Positions 39,546 through 51,059 are shown, counted from the first letter of the stretch. The stretch is DNA of 64,000 nt from Tetrapisispora phaffii CBS 4417 (GCF_000236905.1 NC_016525.1:186001-250000); one strand, 5' to 3'. Translations and numbers: made by a program. The notes: generated from the sequence alone by a model not told the origin.

Positions 39546-39742
39546 CGGAACTTAGAGTTTGGGAGACCCAACACGGTATATGTCTTGGGACTCGTATGCT
39601 GGCAGAACGATGTCGATGCATTGTAATGACAGGTGCCATTACGTGCATCCAAAACCGTGTGTGCACATACGAAGTAATTGGCTTCTTCGAAGATTGATGA
39701 GTTTTTCCAGTAATTCATTGATTCAAAGCGAAGCCTAAAGTA
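39546..39742 (+). ncRNA. snR46: snR46, H/ACA snoRNA guiding a 25S rRNA pseudouridine
   Basis: The 3' domain is a clean H/ACA hairpin. Box H ATACGA is at 39667-39672. The lower stem is GGCTTC/GAAGCC (39680-39685 with 39730-39735), the pocket strands are TTCGAAG (39686-39692) and TCAAAGC (39723-39729), and a 10-pair upper stem spans 39693-39702 with 39713-39722. The pocket pairs with the 25S segment UUUGA-UU-CUUCGA, leaving UU unpaired, which is the H/ACA rule. snR46 modifies U2865 in that part of 25S rRNA (position from memory). The box at the right distance (14 bases) is AAA (39737-39739) rather than ACA. The 5' domain has hairpins at 39576-39599 and 39615-39649 enclosed by ACACGG/CCGTGT. In S. 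cerevisiae snR46 also lies between ERV1 and IMO32. The 5' end is set only by the expected length of about 197 nt. Confidence 0.78.
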
Positions 39743-39939
39743 AATGTGTAAATATATTTATTCAATAGATATATTTCTCAATGGGTTGGCGTATCTTATC
39801 TGAAAGAAAAAAGAGGGGATGCGCAGAGGTTAATTGTACTATTGTTGACGTTACTAGAATCCATTGATACATCTCAGTTGTTAATGTATTAAGTGTGTAT
39901 ATGTAATTACATGTAGCCTTGGCTTTCCAGCTAAGCAGA

Positions 39940-39957
39940 GTGTGTGTGTGTGTGTGT
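39940..39957 (+). repeat. (GT)n run
   Basis: A short GT dinucleotide run in the RPP0 upstream region; it may be slippage-prone. Confidence 0.85.
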
Positions 39958-40012
39958 TCTTGACAGGTGAAAACCGAACAGTTCAGATTTGAAGTGACTG
40001 CGTTCTTGAGTT

Positions 40013-40025
40013 GCACCCATACACC
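40013..40025 (+). promoter_or_regulatory. Rap1 site of the RPP0 promoter
   Basis: GCACCCATACACC matches the Rap1 consensus except at the first base. It is followed by a T-rich tract (from about 40031) and lies about 440 bp before the RPP0 start codon, as expected for a ribosomal protein gene. Confidence 0.75.
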
Positions 40026-40460
40026 ATGTCATTTTCTGTTTTTTTGGCCGAATTTTTCCTGTTCTTTGAACAATTCAGTGCGGTAACCTTGAAAAAATAA
40101 TAGGATTTTGTACAGATATTGCCGCACAAGCATCGCTTTTTGTATCCCGAAACTGAACGCAAAAAAGTTTCAATGCGACGCAGAATCGAAATTGTTCAGG
40201 AAGCCATCACCATCTTGAAATTTGTTCACAGACACTGTAAGTGATGGAGTCACCAACCAGTATGATGTTGAGATTGTTGGAGATATTATCAATTGTCCAC
40301 TATCAATACATTCTACAGCACATTGGACATATATAAGATGTGGTGGTATAAGTTCATTTATAGTTATTTATTGCAATACATCTTGTTAGTATTAGTTTCT
40401 CTTGATAAAAGGAAAGTATCAGAAAACCTTTAAACAACCTACAAATAACAGAATTTGAAA

Positions 40461-41405
40461 ATGGGAGGCATTCGTGAAAAGAAAGTTGAATATTTCGCTA
40501 AATTAAGAGAATACTTTGAAGAGTACAAGTCTTTATTCGTCGTTGGTGTCGATAATGTTTCTTCTCAACAAATGCATCAAGTCAGAAAGGCTTTGAGAGG
40601 CAGAGGTGTCGTCTTAATGGGTAAGAACACTATGGTCAGAAGAGCCATCAGAGGTATTGTCCAAGAAATGCCAGACTTAGAAAAGTTGGTTCCATTCATC
40701 AGAGGTAACGTCGGTTTTATTTTCACCAACTCTTCTTTACAAGAAATCAAGGAAGTTATTATTTCCAACAAGGTTTCTGCTCCAGCCAGAGCCGGTGCTG
40801 TTGCTCCAGAAGATATCTGGGTCACTGCCGTTAACACCGGTATGGAACCAGGTAAGACTTCTTTCTTCCAAGCTTTAGGTGTCCCAACCAAGATTGCCAG
40901 AGGTACCATTGAAATTGTCTCCGATGTCAAGGTCGTTGAAGCCGGTAACAAGGTCGGTCCTTCCGAAGCTTCCTTATTGAACTTGTTGAACATTTCTCCA
41001 TTCACCTATGGTTTAACTGTTGTTCAAGTTTACGACAACGGTCAAGTTTTCCCATCTTCCATCTTAGACATCACTGACGATGAATTAGTTTCTCACTTCG
41101 TCTCTGCCGTCTCTACCATTGCTTCTGTCTCTTTAGCTATCGGCTACCCAACCTTGCCATCTGTCGGTCACACCTTGATCAACAACTACAAGGACTTATT
41201 AGCCGTCGCTATTGCTTCCAAGTACATCTTCCCAGAAATTGAAGAATTAGCTGACAGAATCGAAAACCCAGACAAGTACGCTTCCGCTGCTCCAGCTGCT
41301 GCTGCTGCCGCTGCTTCAGGTTCTTCCGACGCTCCAGCTGCTGATGCCGCTGAAGAAGACGATGAAGAAGAAGACGATGACATGGGTTTCGGTTTATTCG
41401 ATTAA
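40461..41405 (+). CDS. RPP0: RPP0, ribosomal stalk protein uL10 (P0)
   Basis: The start is the ATG at 40461 ([18 protein letters not shown]), giving 314 residues, nearly the same as S. cerevisiae P0 (312). The rRNA-binding N-terminal domain is followed by the insertion domain, the P1/P2-binding helices and an Ala-rich hinge. The shared stalk tail ends [12 protein letters not shown] and contacts elongation factors. Codon choice is strongly biased (GGT, GTC, TCC, AAG), as in highly expressed genes. It sits between snR46 and SPO77, matching YLR340W-YLR341W. Confidence 0.98.
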   Translation: MGGIREKKVEYFAKLREYFEEYKSLFVVGVDNVSSQQMHQVRKALRGRGVVLMGKNTMVRRAIRGIVQEMPDLEKLVPFIRGNVGFIFTNSSLQEIKEVIISNKVSAPARAGAVAPEDIWVTAVNTGMEPGKTSFFQALGVPTKIARGTIEIVSDVKVVEAGNKVGPSEASLLNLLNISPFTYGLTVVQVYDNGQVFPSSILDITDDELVSHFVSAVSTIASVSLAIGYPTLPSVGHTLINNYKDLLAVAIASKYIFPEIEELADRIENPDKYASAAPAAAAAAASGSSDAPAADAAEEDDEEEDDDMGFGLFD

Positions 41406-41758
41406 ACAAAGTAACATAATATTTAAAACTTCATAATTTTTATACATATAAATACTTAACCTTTGATTGAAATAAATTATTCACTTCATTAATCTTTTGC
41501 TAAGCTTCTGCATATTATTCCCATAGTTATTCCATTATTTTTTGTAACCATTAGTTATTATTAATGTTTTGTGTTGAAAGTTTACCTCACGGTGACATTT
41601 TTGTAATTTTAAGAATTCGGACAGCAATATAAAAATAAACGTCGCAAAATGGTTTGGGAACAATATAAAACAGAATACTGATATATAAAAGCTAAGGAAC
41701 CTCACTTTCTGTGTACTACCATCAAATATTGCTCTCTATTTGGTTTAGCTACTATCCA
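41406..41758. other. Spacer RPP0 / SPO77
   Basis: Contains a perfect MSE at 41641-41649; otherwise AT-rich sequence without features. Confidence 0.5.
41641..41649 (+). promoter_or_regulatory. Middle sporulation element (Ndt80) upstream of SPO77
   Basis: GTCGCAAAA fits the MSE consensus GNCRCAAAW at every position. It lies 110 bp before the SPO77 start codon. Confidence 0.7.
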
Positions 41759-43375
41759 ATGGCTATTTTAGAACGCAAGAACAATTTCCAAACCCCACTG
41801 ACTCTAACAAGTTCAGAATTATATCTCGATTACAATACATTCGAAAATGATAACATCTATAATAACACTGAAAGAAACAGAAGTAGTAAGAAGGCAAGCT
41901 CAGTATTGAGTATATCTAATTGTAATTTGAACGAGAAATACGATCAGAATCGTTTTTATAAAAATGTGTTGTTGCCTAAACCGTTTTCCAGCGCCATGTT
42001 AGACACAGGAACCGATAGCGTCATCGAATATTCAATAGCATCTACCAAGAATAAGAATATCGATCTTAGTAAATTTGATAGACCGGATTGCGTAACGACT
42101 GAGCTCACTATTGACAAAATTATCAACGATACATATGCGTTATTGGAGCGTGAGCAAACGTCAAGTACATATGCTGACATGTTGCTTGTATCATTGATAG
42201 CATTTGTTCGAATCAATAAGAATTTAGAATCGATGAAACATGAAAATGTTATGTTTGAAGCACAAGACCTTGATTCCATTTTGAAAATCTTAACAATAAT
42301 TCCCACGGGACAAAGTTACGACACATTTGATAAGTACGTCTGCCATGTTATTAAAATCAACCAGAAGCGTCGATTGGGTTTACCGAGCAGCACTGAAGCT
42401 GATGATTTGAGTATAGATTCAATTGTGGAACAATTGCAAGGAGAAAGTTATTTGCCTCATATGTTGATCGATTCCATAGACTCGTATAAGAATGAGAAGA
42501 CTGCGCAAATAAGATATTGTAAAGTATTGAATATTTTATTTTCGACGATAGGCATTGAGCTGAGTAAAATCTTCTCTACTGTGATGAATATTATTTTTTT
42601 GCACGGATCTCATGAGACAATGGTGGAATTCGAGTCAATAATGGGTTACCTTGAGATGATATTGAGAGTTTCCATTGAGTCCAACAATTGTGAAATGTTA
42701 ATCGGCGTGGAAGACACTATTGTTGCCTGGTATAATACCAATGCGAGTATTGAAAACAAACGGAGTTTCAACAATTGGATAATAAAAACATTGCAAGAAT
42801 TAATATCAACTTACAATAGAGACGCCAACGAGAGCATTACAATTGGAAGCATGATATCATCAGTAACAGATGATACTGATTTAAAATTGAATAAATGTGA
42901 CATAGTACAAGAATTTCTTAATAGTTTACAATTACGTTGTAGTGAGAATGTGACAGCGACGACACAAAAGAATTTCTTTGCCTTGAGTATCTTGGAACCC
43001 AATGAAACGTTAGTTACAGTGAGCATGATCACGGAAGAAGAGGATGAAGAAGCGGACGTAGTGGTCCCCATGCGAGTTGATACGACTGTGACGGTGAGTG
43101 AGGAGTCGAGTTTCAATCGATGGAGACATTGGGTGCATAACAAGTTGAAGAGTGTATGTTTCCATTGTGGCAGGTGCGAGGAGATTGACAACATCCAACA
43201 TTTTGTAAATCGAATAACATATGACAATCGTCATTGCATATTCAGTGATTTAAACGTGCCGCAATTAAGCACAATTGAAGAACCAACTGAGATGGAAAGA
43301 CAGTATAAACAATTGTTGTACGATGAGAACAAAGGATCTCGTAAAAGAGATGTGATTAAATTATTATTCAAATGA
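41759..43375 (+). CDS. SPO77: SPO77, sporulation-specific spore-wall protein
   Basis: The first ATG is at 41759, giving 538 residues; the S. cerevisiae protein has 477. No enzymatic motif, signal peptide or membrane span is visible. The protein is mostly helical, with an acidic stretch (TEEEDEEADVVVP) and a CFHCGRCEE cysteine cluster near the C-terminus. Identity rests on position between RPP0 and FKS (YLR340W-YLR341W-YLR342W) and on a perfect MSE upstream, not on sequence recognition. In S. cerevisiae Spo77 acts with the kinase Sps1 in prospore-membrane closure and spore-wall formation. Confidence 0.7.
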   Translation: MAILERKNNFQTPLTLTSSELYLDYNTFENDNIYNNTERNRSSKKASSVLSISNCNLNEKYDQNRFYKNVLLPKPFSSAMLDTGTDSVIEYSIASTKNKNIDLSKFDRPDCVTTELTIDKIINDTYALLEREQTSSTYADMLLVSLIAFVRINKNLESMKHENVMFEAQDLDSILKILTIIPTGQSYDTFDKYVCHVIKINQKRRLGLPSSTEADDLSIDSIVEQLQGESYLPHMLIDSIDSYKNEKTAQIRYCKVLNILFSTIGIELSKIFSTVMNIIFLHGSHETMVEFESIMGYLEMILRVSIESNNCEMLIGVEDTIVAWYNTNASIENKRSFNNWIIKTLQELISTYNRDANESITIGSMISSVTDDTDLKLNKCDIVQEFLNSLQLRCSENVTATTQKNFFALSILEPNETLVTVSMITEEEDEEADVVVPMRVDTTVTVSEESSFNRWRHWVHNKLKSVCFHCGRCEEIDNIQHFVNRITYDNRHCIFSDLNVPQLSTIEEPTEMERQYKQLLYDENKGSRKRDVIKLLFK

Positions 43376-43550
43376 AGCGCGACTGCCTGCAACGCAGCGT
43401 CGTTGAGTCTTCGCAATTTCAAAAAGAAGAAGAGGGAAAAACACATTAACATAAAAAGATGAAGAACTTAAACAAGTAGTACATATATATACATATATAT
43501 AGACGTGTGTATTGTAATGTATACATGGAATAGGGAACATTGAGCATTGA

Positions 43551-44504
43551 ATGATGTTTTCACAAACGATCCGACGTATTAGTACGAAACCACGTGCAAT
43601 TGAACTTGCATTCGACAAGATTGCATGCAAGAACAATACAAATAAAACACCATTGGTGTTGATCCACGGGCTGTTTGGAAGTAAGACGAGCAACCGCAGC
43701 ATGGCGCGCTCATTGGACACACTCTTTGGAAACAGTCGTGACATATACCTTATAGATTTACGTAACCATGGCGAGTCTGCGACCGCACGCCCACACGATT
43801 ATGAGTCGATGAGCCTCGATGTGTTTAAATTCTTACAAGCGCATGCGTTGCATAGGAGTATTCTTGTCGGACATTCAATGGGAGGGAAAGTGGTGATGAA
43901 CATGATTCTGCAACAACAGATGCAGCGGAAGATGGCATGCGAGATCACTATGGGGGTCTGCATCGAGAATGCACCAGCGGTGACCATGCCGAACAGTAAA
44001 TTTGTCACTTACATCGACGCATTGCAAAGCGCAATCAGCAGTGGTGGCGGTGGGGAGACGTCACTGCAGACACGTGATTCCGTGCATCGGCACTTGAGCG
44101 AGAAGTTACCCGGGGAGCAGGAGAGCATAATCCAGTTTCTGATGACACTATTGCGACGCTTGCGTCGCAATAGCAATAGCAATAGCGATGGCAGCGGCGG
44201 CGGCGGCGCCGTATTCGAGAGCAAGGTCCCGTTACAACTGCTGCGAGAAAGCATCGTTGCCGGGGAGGTCAGTGGATTCCCACTAGTGCCGTCCTCCGAT
44301 ACACCGCCATGCGGCACACCCATGTTGTTCATTCGCGGCGAAGCTTCGAACTACCTGTGCGATGAGTACATCGTGAGCATCAGTTCATTTTTTGCTAATT
44401 TCGAAGTGCAGACAGTGGCTAACAGTGGCCATTTCGTGAACAGCGAGAGACCGGTCGAATGCGCAAGACTGATCCACGAGTACATTGACAGGCGGGAGGA
44501 CTAA
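43551..44504 (+). CDS. IMO32: IMO32, mitochondrial alpha/beta hydrolase
   Basis: A 317-residue alpha/beta-hydrolase of the ABHD11 type. The basic N-terminus (MMFSQTIRRISTKPRAI) fits a presequence. Motifs in order are LIHGLFGSK (oxyanion loop, about 36-44), DLRNHGES, GHSMGG (nucleophile serine, about 104-109) and NSGHFVNSERP (catalytic histidine, about 293). In S. cerevisiae YGR031W is processed by Oct1; its substrate is unknown. A low-complexity insert (RRLRRNSNSNSDGSGGGGAV, about residues 202-221) is unusual for the family. The 3' half is far richer in G and C than any neighbour, with GCG, CGC and CTG codons. An IMO32-FKS order agrees with YGR031W-GSC2. Confidence 0.92.
   Translation: MMFSQTIRRISTKPRAIELAFDKIACKNNTNKTPLVLIHGLFGSKTSNRSMARSLDTLFGNSRDIYLIDLRNHGESATARPHDYESMSLDVFKFLQAHALHRSILVGHSMGGKVVMNMILQQQMQRKMACEITMGVCIENAPAVTMPNSKFVTYIDALQSAISSGGGGETSLQTRDSVHRHLSEKLPGEQESIIQFLMTLLRRLRRNSNSNSDGSGGGGAVFESKVPLQLLRESIVAGEVSGFPLVPSSDTPPCGTPMLFIRGEASNYLCDEYIVSISSFFANFEVQTVANSGHFVNSERPVECARLIHEYIDRRED
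44148..44173. repeat. Perfect inverted repeat inside IMO32, 12-bp arms with 2-base spacer
   Basis: CTATTGCGACGC and its exact complement are separated by TT. The repeat encodes the Leu-Leu-Arg-Arg-Leu-Arg-Arg part of the IMO32 low-complexity insert and lies inside the GC-rich island. Confidence 0.95.
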
Positions 44505-45077
44505 GGGAGAGCAGAGTGCCGGGACTATGACCACATCGAGCCGACGTCACATGCGGGAGCAGTTTCGCATCGCCACCACCACCACCACCCTGTTTTGTGT
44601 CCTTTGCGTCCGTTGGTTGGTGTCTCTTCCAGCAAACAAACAGCGGAAAAAGGCAAAAAAGCCTAGACCGCGGGCCGCCCGTCCTTATTGTTGCCAAATA
44701 TAGAACAGAACGCGCTAACCTGTTCCCAGAGCTTCCTTGCTCGCTCTCGCACGGCACAACGCGTCTTGCAGTTCGCGCCTGTGTTCCAGGCGGCGGGCTC
44801 ACGAGCAACATTACCCGCCCGGGACGCGCGTTTTGGCTGTCAGATTGGCTTGGCATGTCGTTGGAAATGACTCGCTGTTTTTATTTTTGCCGTTTTTTAA
44901 TTAGAACAGCAGATCGGAAGATCAAAAAATTAAAAGCAATCAAATTTTTCTGTTCTATTATGATCCATTAATGATTGTATTTATATATATACATGTATAA
45001 GTGTTTGTAAATGTATCTTCATACCCTCACTCTCTCATCCCCAAAGATAAGCATTGGCCCACGCATAATCGCTAACC
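44505..45077. promoter_or_regulatory. GC-rich FKS promoter region
   Basis: The first 350 bp after IMO32 are strikingly GC-rich for this genome, with CCACCACCACCACC (from about 44573), GCGGGCCGCCCG and CCGCCCGGGACGCGCG stretches. An MCB-type ACGCGT lies at 44759-44764; FKS1 in S. cerevisiae is cell-cycle regulated through SBF/MBF-type sites, so this fits. The last 200 bp return to AT-rich sequence before the ATG. Confidence 0.55.
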
Positions 45078-48000
45078 ATGTCATATAGCGCGAACGTCAA
45101 CTTCGATCAATATGGCCAACCCATCATGGACCACAGCGGCAATATCGGTCACGTGGACCGTAATTACAACGATATGAATCAGTCATCACAAAATAGTAAT
45201 GATGATGTCATGCTAAATATGGATCAGGATTCGTTCGACAACTATGCTCCTTCTCACATGAGTTTCAATGACAACAGCAATCACAACAATAACAATATAA
45301 GCAATAACATACACAACAGCAATGTCAATGCTGGCAACCAAGATCATCTAAATATAAACGCTTTCAATGAGTATGGGAAATCGGATGACCAAGGGCCTTT
45401 CCAAAATGATAGTAGCAACAATATGGGGAGCCAATATCAAAACCAAAGCCAATACGATGAGTACGATCCGTACCCCGCCTACAATCTGGACCGTAAAAGA
45501 CCAATAACGATGGAGAAAATCGAAGATATTTTCATAGATTTGACTAATAAAATGGGGTTTCAAAGGGACTCCATGAGGAACATGTTTGACCATCTGATGA
45601 CTATGCTGGATTCAAGGTCTTCAAGAATGTCCAGTGAAAAAGCGTTGATCTCTTTACATGCAGATTATATCGGTGGTGATTCGTCAAATTATAAAAAATG
45701 GTATTTTACCTCACAGTTGGATTTAGACGACGAAGTCGGTTTTAGAAATCTGAAAACTAATAAGACAAAAAAGAAATTCAACAAGAACAACAAAAGCTTG
45801 TTAAATGACGATGGAAACAACCATAATTTATCAATCGAGGAGATGGAATCAATTATAAATCAATTGAAAAGTGACAATTCACTAGAGGCATCGGATTTTA
45901 GATGGAAATATAAAATGATGAAATTATCGCCATACGAGATGGTAAGTCAATTGGCTTTGTACTTATTATGTTGGGGTGAAGCAAATCAAGTAAGATTCAC
46001 TCCTGAATGTTTATGTTTTATCTTTAAGTGTGCATTGGATTTCACAGGTTCGACGATATATCAAAATATGTCCCCACAACAATATCCAATGGAAGGTGAC
46101 TATTTAAATAGAATTATTACTCCATTATATCAGTTCTTAAGAGATCAAGTTTATGAAATATTAGAAGGTCGTTACGTGAAGAGAGAAAGAGATCATAACC
46201 AAGTCATTGGTTATGATGATGTAAATCAATTGTTTTGGTATCCTGAAGGTATTAAAAAAATTAAATTAAATACTGCAAATGAAACTTATTTAATCGATTT
46301 ACCAATAGAAGAAAGATATATCCATCTAGGTAATATCAATTGGAATGACGTTTTCTTTAAGACTTATAAAGAAACAAGAACTTGGTTACATATGGTGACT
46401 AACTTTAACAGAATTTGGATTATGCATGCTTCTTTATATTGGATGTATACCGCTTACAATGCCCCTGCATTGTATACACATAACTATCAACAATTAGTAG
46501 ATAATCAGCCATTAGCAGCCTATAGATGGGCTTCGGCCGCATTGGCAGGTACTTTGGCTTCATTGATTCAAATCGCTGCAACTTTATGCGAATGGTTATT
46601 TGTTCCAAGAAATTGGGCGGGTGCACAAAGGCTATCAAGAAGATTTGTCTTCTTATGTATTGTATTAGGTATAAATCTAGCACCGGTGGCATGGATGTTT
46701 GCTTATACTGACGATACTGTATATTCAAATGATGCAAGAATTGTATCAATTGTAATGTTTTTCGTGGCTGTCGTAACGGTGGTTTTCTTTTCAATTAGAC
46801 CATTAGGTGCGTTGTTTACTTCATATTTGAACAAAAGCTCAAGGGTTTATGTTTCTTCTCAAACTTTCACAGCAAACTTTGCTCCACTTTATGCTTGGGA
46901 CCAAGTTTTATCATATATCATTTGGATTGTGGTTTTTGGTGCTAAGTTCGCAGAATCTTATTTCTTCCTAACATTATCATTAAGAGATCCAATTAGAATT
47001 TTGAGTACATTGACCGTAAGATGTGCTGGTGAAAAATGGTGGGGGAATGCTTTGTGTAGACAACAACCAAAAATCGTTTTAGGATTAATGATTGCAACTG
47101 ATTTTATTTTATTCTTTTTGGATACCTATTTATGGTATGTTATTGTAAATACTATTTTCTCTGTGGCAAAATTATTCTATATTGGTATGTCTGTAATGAC
47201 TCCATGGAGAAATATCTTCACAAGATTACCAAAGAGAATTTATATGAAAATTTTATCAACAAATGATATGGAAGTGAAATATAAACCTAAGATTTTAATA
47301 TCACAAATTTGGAATGCAATCATTATTTCAATGTACAGAGAACATTTATTGGCCATTGATCATGTTCAAAAATTATTGTATCATCAAATTCCATCTGACA
47401 TTGAAGGTAGAAGAGCATTAAAGGCGCCTGCTTTCTTTACATCCCAAGTAGAAAATTCAAAAGGTTCTGCAGATTTAAGTGAATTTTTCCCAAAGGATTC
47501 AGAAACTGAACGCCGTATATCTTTTTTTGCCCAATCGCTAGCTTTACCTTTACCAACACCTGTATCTATTGAAAACATGCCAACTTTCACTGTATTGACT
47601 CCACATTATTCAGAAAGAATTCTGTTATCATTAAGAGAAATTATCCGTGAAGATGATCAATACTCCAGAGTTACTTTATTGGAGTATTTGAAACAGTTGC
47701 ATCCAGTCGAATGGGATTGTTTTGTTAAGGACACTAAATATTTAGCTGAAGAAACTGAAGCATACGAAGGTAATGATGATATGGGAATGAAAGAACATAT
47801 TAAAGATGAGCAAATGGATACAGCTGTTGATGATTTACCATTTTATTGTATTGGCTTCAAATCTGCTGCTCCTGAATACACTTTACGTACACGTATCTGG
47901 GCTTCTTTGAGATCTCAAACTTTATACAGAACTGTTTCTGGTATGATGAATTATGCAAGAGCCATTAAATTATTATACCGTATTGAAAATCCTGAAGTTG

Positions 48001-50705
48001 TCCAAATGTTTGGCAGTGATATCGAAGGTCTTGAAAATGAATTAGAAAAAATGACCAGAAGAAAATTCAAGTATTTAGTCTCCATGCAAAGATTAACTAA
48101 ATTTAAACCTCATGAAATGGAAAATACTGAATTTTTGTTAAGAGCTTATCCTGATTTACAAATTGCTTTCTTGGATGAAGAACCTCCTTTAAGAGAAGGT
48201 GATGAACCAAGGATCTTTTCTGCTTTAATCGATGGTCACTGTGAAGTTCTAGAAAATGGTCGCAGACGTCCTAAATTTAGAATTCAATTATCTGGTAATC
48301 CAATTTTAGGTGATGGTAAATCTGATAACCAAAATCATGCTTTGATATTCTACAGAGGTGAATACATCCAATTAATTGATGCCAATCAAGATAATTATTT
48401 AGAAGAATGTTTGAAGATTAGATCTGTTTTAGCTGAATTCGAAGATATCTCAAGAGAACCATTGAATCCATATGTCCCTGGTGTCACTTATGAAAATCAA
48501 TTCAATAACCATCCTGTTGCCATTGTGGGTGCAAGAGAATATATTTTCTCTGAAAACTCTGGTGTTTTAGGTGATGTCGCTGCTGGTAAAGAACAAACTT
48601 TTGGTACATTATTTGCTCGTACTTTAGCCCAAATTGGTGGTAAATTACATTATGGTCACCCGGATTTTGTAAATGCAACTTTCATGACTACAAGAGGTGG
48701 TGTTTCTAAAGCTCAAAAAGGTTTACATTTGAATGAAGATATCTACTCCGGTATGAATGCTTTGCTGCGTGGTGGTCGTATTAAACACTGTGAATATTAT
48801 CAGTGTGGTAAGGGTAGAGATTTAGGTTTTGGTACGATTTTAAATTTCACTACCAAGATTGGTGCTGGTATGGGTGAACAAATGCTTTCCCGTGAATACT
48901 ATTATCTAGGTACTCAATTGCCAATCGATCGTTTCTTATCTTTTTACTATGCTCACCCTGGTTTCCATTTGAATAATTTTTTCATTCAATTGTCCTTACA
49001 ATTATTTTTATTGGCTTTAGTTAATATGCACTCATTAGCCCACGAATCTATTTTCTGTATTTATGATAGAAATAAACCAAAAACCGATGTTTTATATCCA
49101 ATTGGATGCTACAATTTACAACCTGTTGTTGATTGGGTGAGACGTTATACCTTGTCTATTTTCATTGTTTTCTGGATTGCAATTGTTCCTATTATCGGTC
49201 AAGAATTGATTGAGCGTGGTTTATGGAAAGCAACTCTTAGATTCTTCCGTCAATTATTATCTTTATCACCAGTCTTCGAAGTTTTCGCTGGTCAAATTTA
49301 TTCGGCTTCATTGTTGAGTGATTTGACAGTGGGTGGTGCACGTTATATTTCTACTGGTAGAGGTATCGCCACTGCACGTATTCCATTCTCAATTCTTTAC
49401 TCCAGATTTGCTGGTTCTGCAATCTATATGGGTTCGAGATCGTTATTGATGTTGTTATTCTGTACAATTGCTCATTGGCAATCTCCATTATTATGGTTTT
49501 GGGCATCTATATGTTCGCTGATGTGGGCTCCATTTATATTCAATCCACATCAATTTGCATGGGATGATTTTTTCTTAGATTATAGAGATTTTATTAGATG
49601 GCTATCCAGAGGTAATGCCAAATACCATAAGAACTCTTGGATAGGTTATGTTAAGTCATCAAGATCTCGTGTTACTGGTTTCAAACGTAAATTGATTGGT
49701 GTCGAATCTGAAAAAGGTACCGGTGATTCTGCAAGAGCTCATAGATCAAATGTTATCTCCTCTGAAATCATTCCTTGTGCACTTTATGCTGCTGGCTGTT
49801 TCATCTCATTCACTTTTATTAATGCACAAACTGGTGTTCAAGCCACCGAAGATGAGCGCGCAAACTCTACATTAAGATTCATTATTTGTACTGTTGGTCC
49901 TATCGCAGTCAATGCCGGCACTTTATTGATTTGTATGGCATTATCTTGTTGCTCGGGTCCTTTGTTTGGTTTATGTTGTAAGAGAACAAGTGCTGCATTA
50001 GCTGCCATTGCCCATGGTGTGTCTGTTATTGTATATTTGGGTACCTTTATTATTATGTGGGTTTTAGAAGGTTTTGATTTTACAAGAATGTTAATAGGTA
50101 TTGTTGCTTGTATCCAAGCTGAAAGATTGATCATCCAATGCATGACTGTCCTTTTATTGACTAGAGAACAAAAACATGATTCTGCAAACACTGCTTTCTG
50201 GGCAGGTAGCTGGTCCACCGCAGGTTACGGTTCTTTATCGTGGGCCGAACCATTTAGAGAATACATTGCCAAAGTGATTGAAATGTCTGAATTTGCAGCT
50301 GATTTTATTTTAGGTCATACGTTAATGATTTGTCAATTACCAATTCTATGTATTCCACAAATTGATAAACTGCATTCTATTATGTTATTTTGGTTGAGAC
50401 CTTCTCGTCAAATTCGTCCAGCAATTTTATCTCTAAAGCAAGTTCGCTTAAGAAAACTAATGATTACAAAATACATGTCATTATTCTTTATTGTTTTATG
50501 CGTTTTTGCTGCCTGTATCATTGGTCCAGCTGTAGGCTCAGCTCATGTTTCAAAGACATTTGGCAGCGATTTAACTGGCCCATGGAAAAACTTAGTACAG
50601 TCAAGGAATGTAAGTAATAACGATACAGGTACAGGACTTTCGACTTATAGCGGTCATTATTATACACATACACCAAGTTTAAAAACTTGGTCTACTAAAA
50701 CATAA
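45078..50705 (+). CDS. FKS1: FKS1/GSC2, 1,3-beta-glucan synthase catalytic subunit
   Basis: An 1875-residue integral plasma-membrane protein (S. cerevisiae Fks1 1876, Gsc2 1895). The Asn/Gln-rich N-terminus is followed by the FKS1 N-terminal domain (from about 148, [20 protein letters not shown]). A first membrane block comes next, then the cytoplasmic GT48 core with [20 protein letters not shown] and [20 protein letters not shown], and a second membrane block. The end [16 protein letters not shown] matches the family. Both regions known as echinocandin hot spots are wild-type-like: FLTLSLRDP and DWVRRYTL. It makes wall glucan from UDP-glucose under Rho1 control. Followed by GAS2, as is FKS1 (YLR342W); the gene before it is IMO32, as for GSC2. 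The two duplicates cannot be separated here. Confidence 0.96.
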   Translation: MSYSANVNFDQYGQPIMDHSGNIGHVDRNYNDMNQSSQNSNDDVMLNMDQDSFDNYAPSHMSFNDNSNHNNNNISNNIHNSNVNAGNQDHLNINAFNEYGKSDDQGPFQNDSSNNMGSQYQNQSQYDEYDPYPAYNLDRKRPITMEKIEDIFIDLTNKMGFQRDSMRNMFDHLMTMLDSRSSRMSSEKALISLHADYIGGDSSNYKKWYFTSQLDLDDEVGFRNLKTNKTKKKFNKNNKSLLNDDGNNHNLSIEEMESIINQLKSDNSLEASDFRWKYKMMKLSPYEMVSQLALYLLCWGEANQVRFTPECLCFIFKCALDFTGSTIYQNMSPQQYPMEGDYLNRIITPLYQFLRDQVYEILEGRYVKRERDHNQVIGYDDVNQLFWYPEGIKKIKLNTANETYLIDLPIEERYIHLGNINWNDVFFKTYKETRTWLHMVTNFNRIWIMHASLYWMYTAYNAPALYTHNYQQLVDNQPLAAYRWASAALAGTLASLIQIAATLCEWLFVPRNWAGAQRLSRRFVFLCIVLGINLAPVAWMFAYTDDTVYSNDARIVSIVMFFVAVVTVVFFSIRPLGALFTSYLNKSSRVYVSSQTFTANFAPLYAWDQVLSYIIWIVVFGAKFAESYFFLTLSLRDPIRILSTLTVRCAGEKWWGNALCRQQPKIVLGLMIATDFILFFLDTYLWYVIVNTIFSVAKLFYIGMSVMTPWRNIFTRLPKRIYMKILSTNDMEVKYKPKILISQIWNAIIISMYREHLLAIDHVQKLLYHQIPSDIEGRRALKAPAFFTSQVENSKGSADLSEFFPKDSETERRISFFAQSLALPLPTPVSIENMPTFTVLTPHYSERILLSLREIIREDDQYSRVTLLEYLKQLHPVEWDCFVKDTKYLAEETEAYEGNDDMGMKEHIKDEQMDTAVDDLPFYCIGFKSAAPEYTLRTRIWASLRSQTLYRTVSGMMNYARAIKLLYRIENPEVVQMFGSDIEGLENELEKMTRRKFKYLVSMQRLTKFKPHEMENTEFLLRAYPDLQIAFLDEEPPLREGDEPRIFSALIDGHCEVLENGRRRPKFRIQLSGNPILGDGKSDNQNHALIFYRGEYIQLIDANQDNYLEECLKIRSVLAEFEDISREPLNPYVPGVTYENQFNNHPVAIVGAREYIFSENSGVLGDVAAGKEQTFGTLFARTLAQIGGKLHYGHPDFVNATFMTTRGGVSKAQKGLHLNEDIYSGMNALLRGGRIKHCEYYQCGKGRDLGFGTILNFTTKIGAGMGEQMLSREYYYLGTQLPIDRFLSFYYAHPGFHLNNFFIQLSLQLFLLALVNMHSLAHESIFCIYDRNKPKTDVLYPIGCYNLQPVVDWVRRYTLSIFIVFWIAIVPIIGQELIERGLWKATLRFFRQLLSLSPVFEVFAGQIYSASLLSDLTVGGARYISTGRGIATARIPFSILYSRFAGSAIYMGSRSLLMLLFCTIAHWQSPLLWFWASICSLMWAPFIFNPHQFAWDDFFLDYRDFIRWLSRGNAKYHKNSWIGYVKSSRSRVTGFKRKLIGVESEKGTGDSARAHRSNVISSEIIPCALYAAGCFISFTFINAQTGVQATEDERANSTLRFIICTVGPIAVNAGTLLICMALSCCSGPLFGLCCKRTSAALAAIAHGVSVIVYLGTFIIMWVLEGFDFTRMLIGIVACIQAERLIIQCMTVLLLTREQKHDSANTAFWAGSWSTAGYGSLSWAEPFREYIAKVIEMSEFAADFILGHTLMICQLPILCIPQIDKLHSIMLFWLRPSRQIRPAILSLKQVRLRKLMITKYMSLFFIVLCVFAACIIGPAVGSAHVSKTFGSDLTGPWKNLVQSRNVSNNDTGTGLSTYSGHYYTHTPSLKTWSTKT

Positions 50706-51059
50706 GCAAAGAGCATTATTCATCTGATATAGAATTGTAATTGAACAATATTTATTTATATAAATAGAGCGTTAAATATTCAAAATGTATTTTACAATAA
50801 AAATAACATTTAAATTATTTATTCCGGTAACTACATCACTATCGGCAAAGACTATATTGTTCAGATTTTTTGTCTATAAAAAGTGTCACAAATTCATAGG
50901 GTCACAATATTATAATCATCCCTCTTGTGTAACAGAGAAACTCTATCTTTTAATTATATTTGATTTAAAATACTATTATATTTGTAAGGTAGTTGATACA
51001 ATATCAATGATTTGGTAGAAGAAGAAAGTCAAAACAAACTAATCTTGGACTAAGAAGTT
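50706..51059. other. Spacer FKS / GAS2
   Basis: Contains a perfect MSE at 50885-50893; otherwise AT-rich with nothing else recognised. Confidence 0.5.
50885..50893 (+). promoter_or_regulatory. Middle sporulation element (Ndt80) upstream of GAS2
   Basis: GTCACAAAT fits the MSE consensus GNCRCAAAW at every position and lies 167 bp before the GAS2 start codon. Confidence 0.7.
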
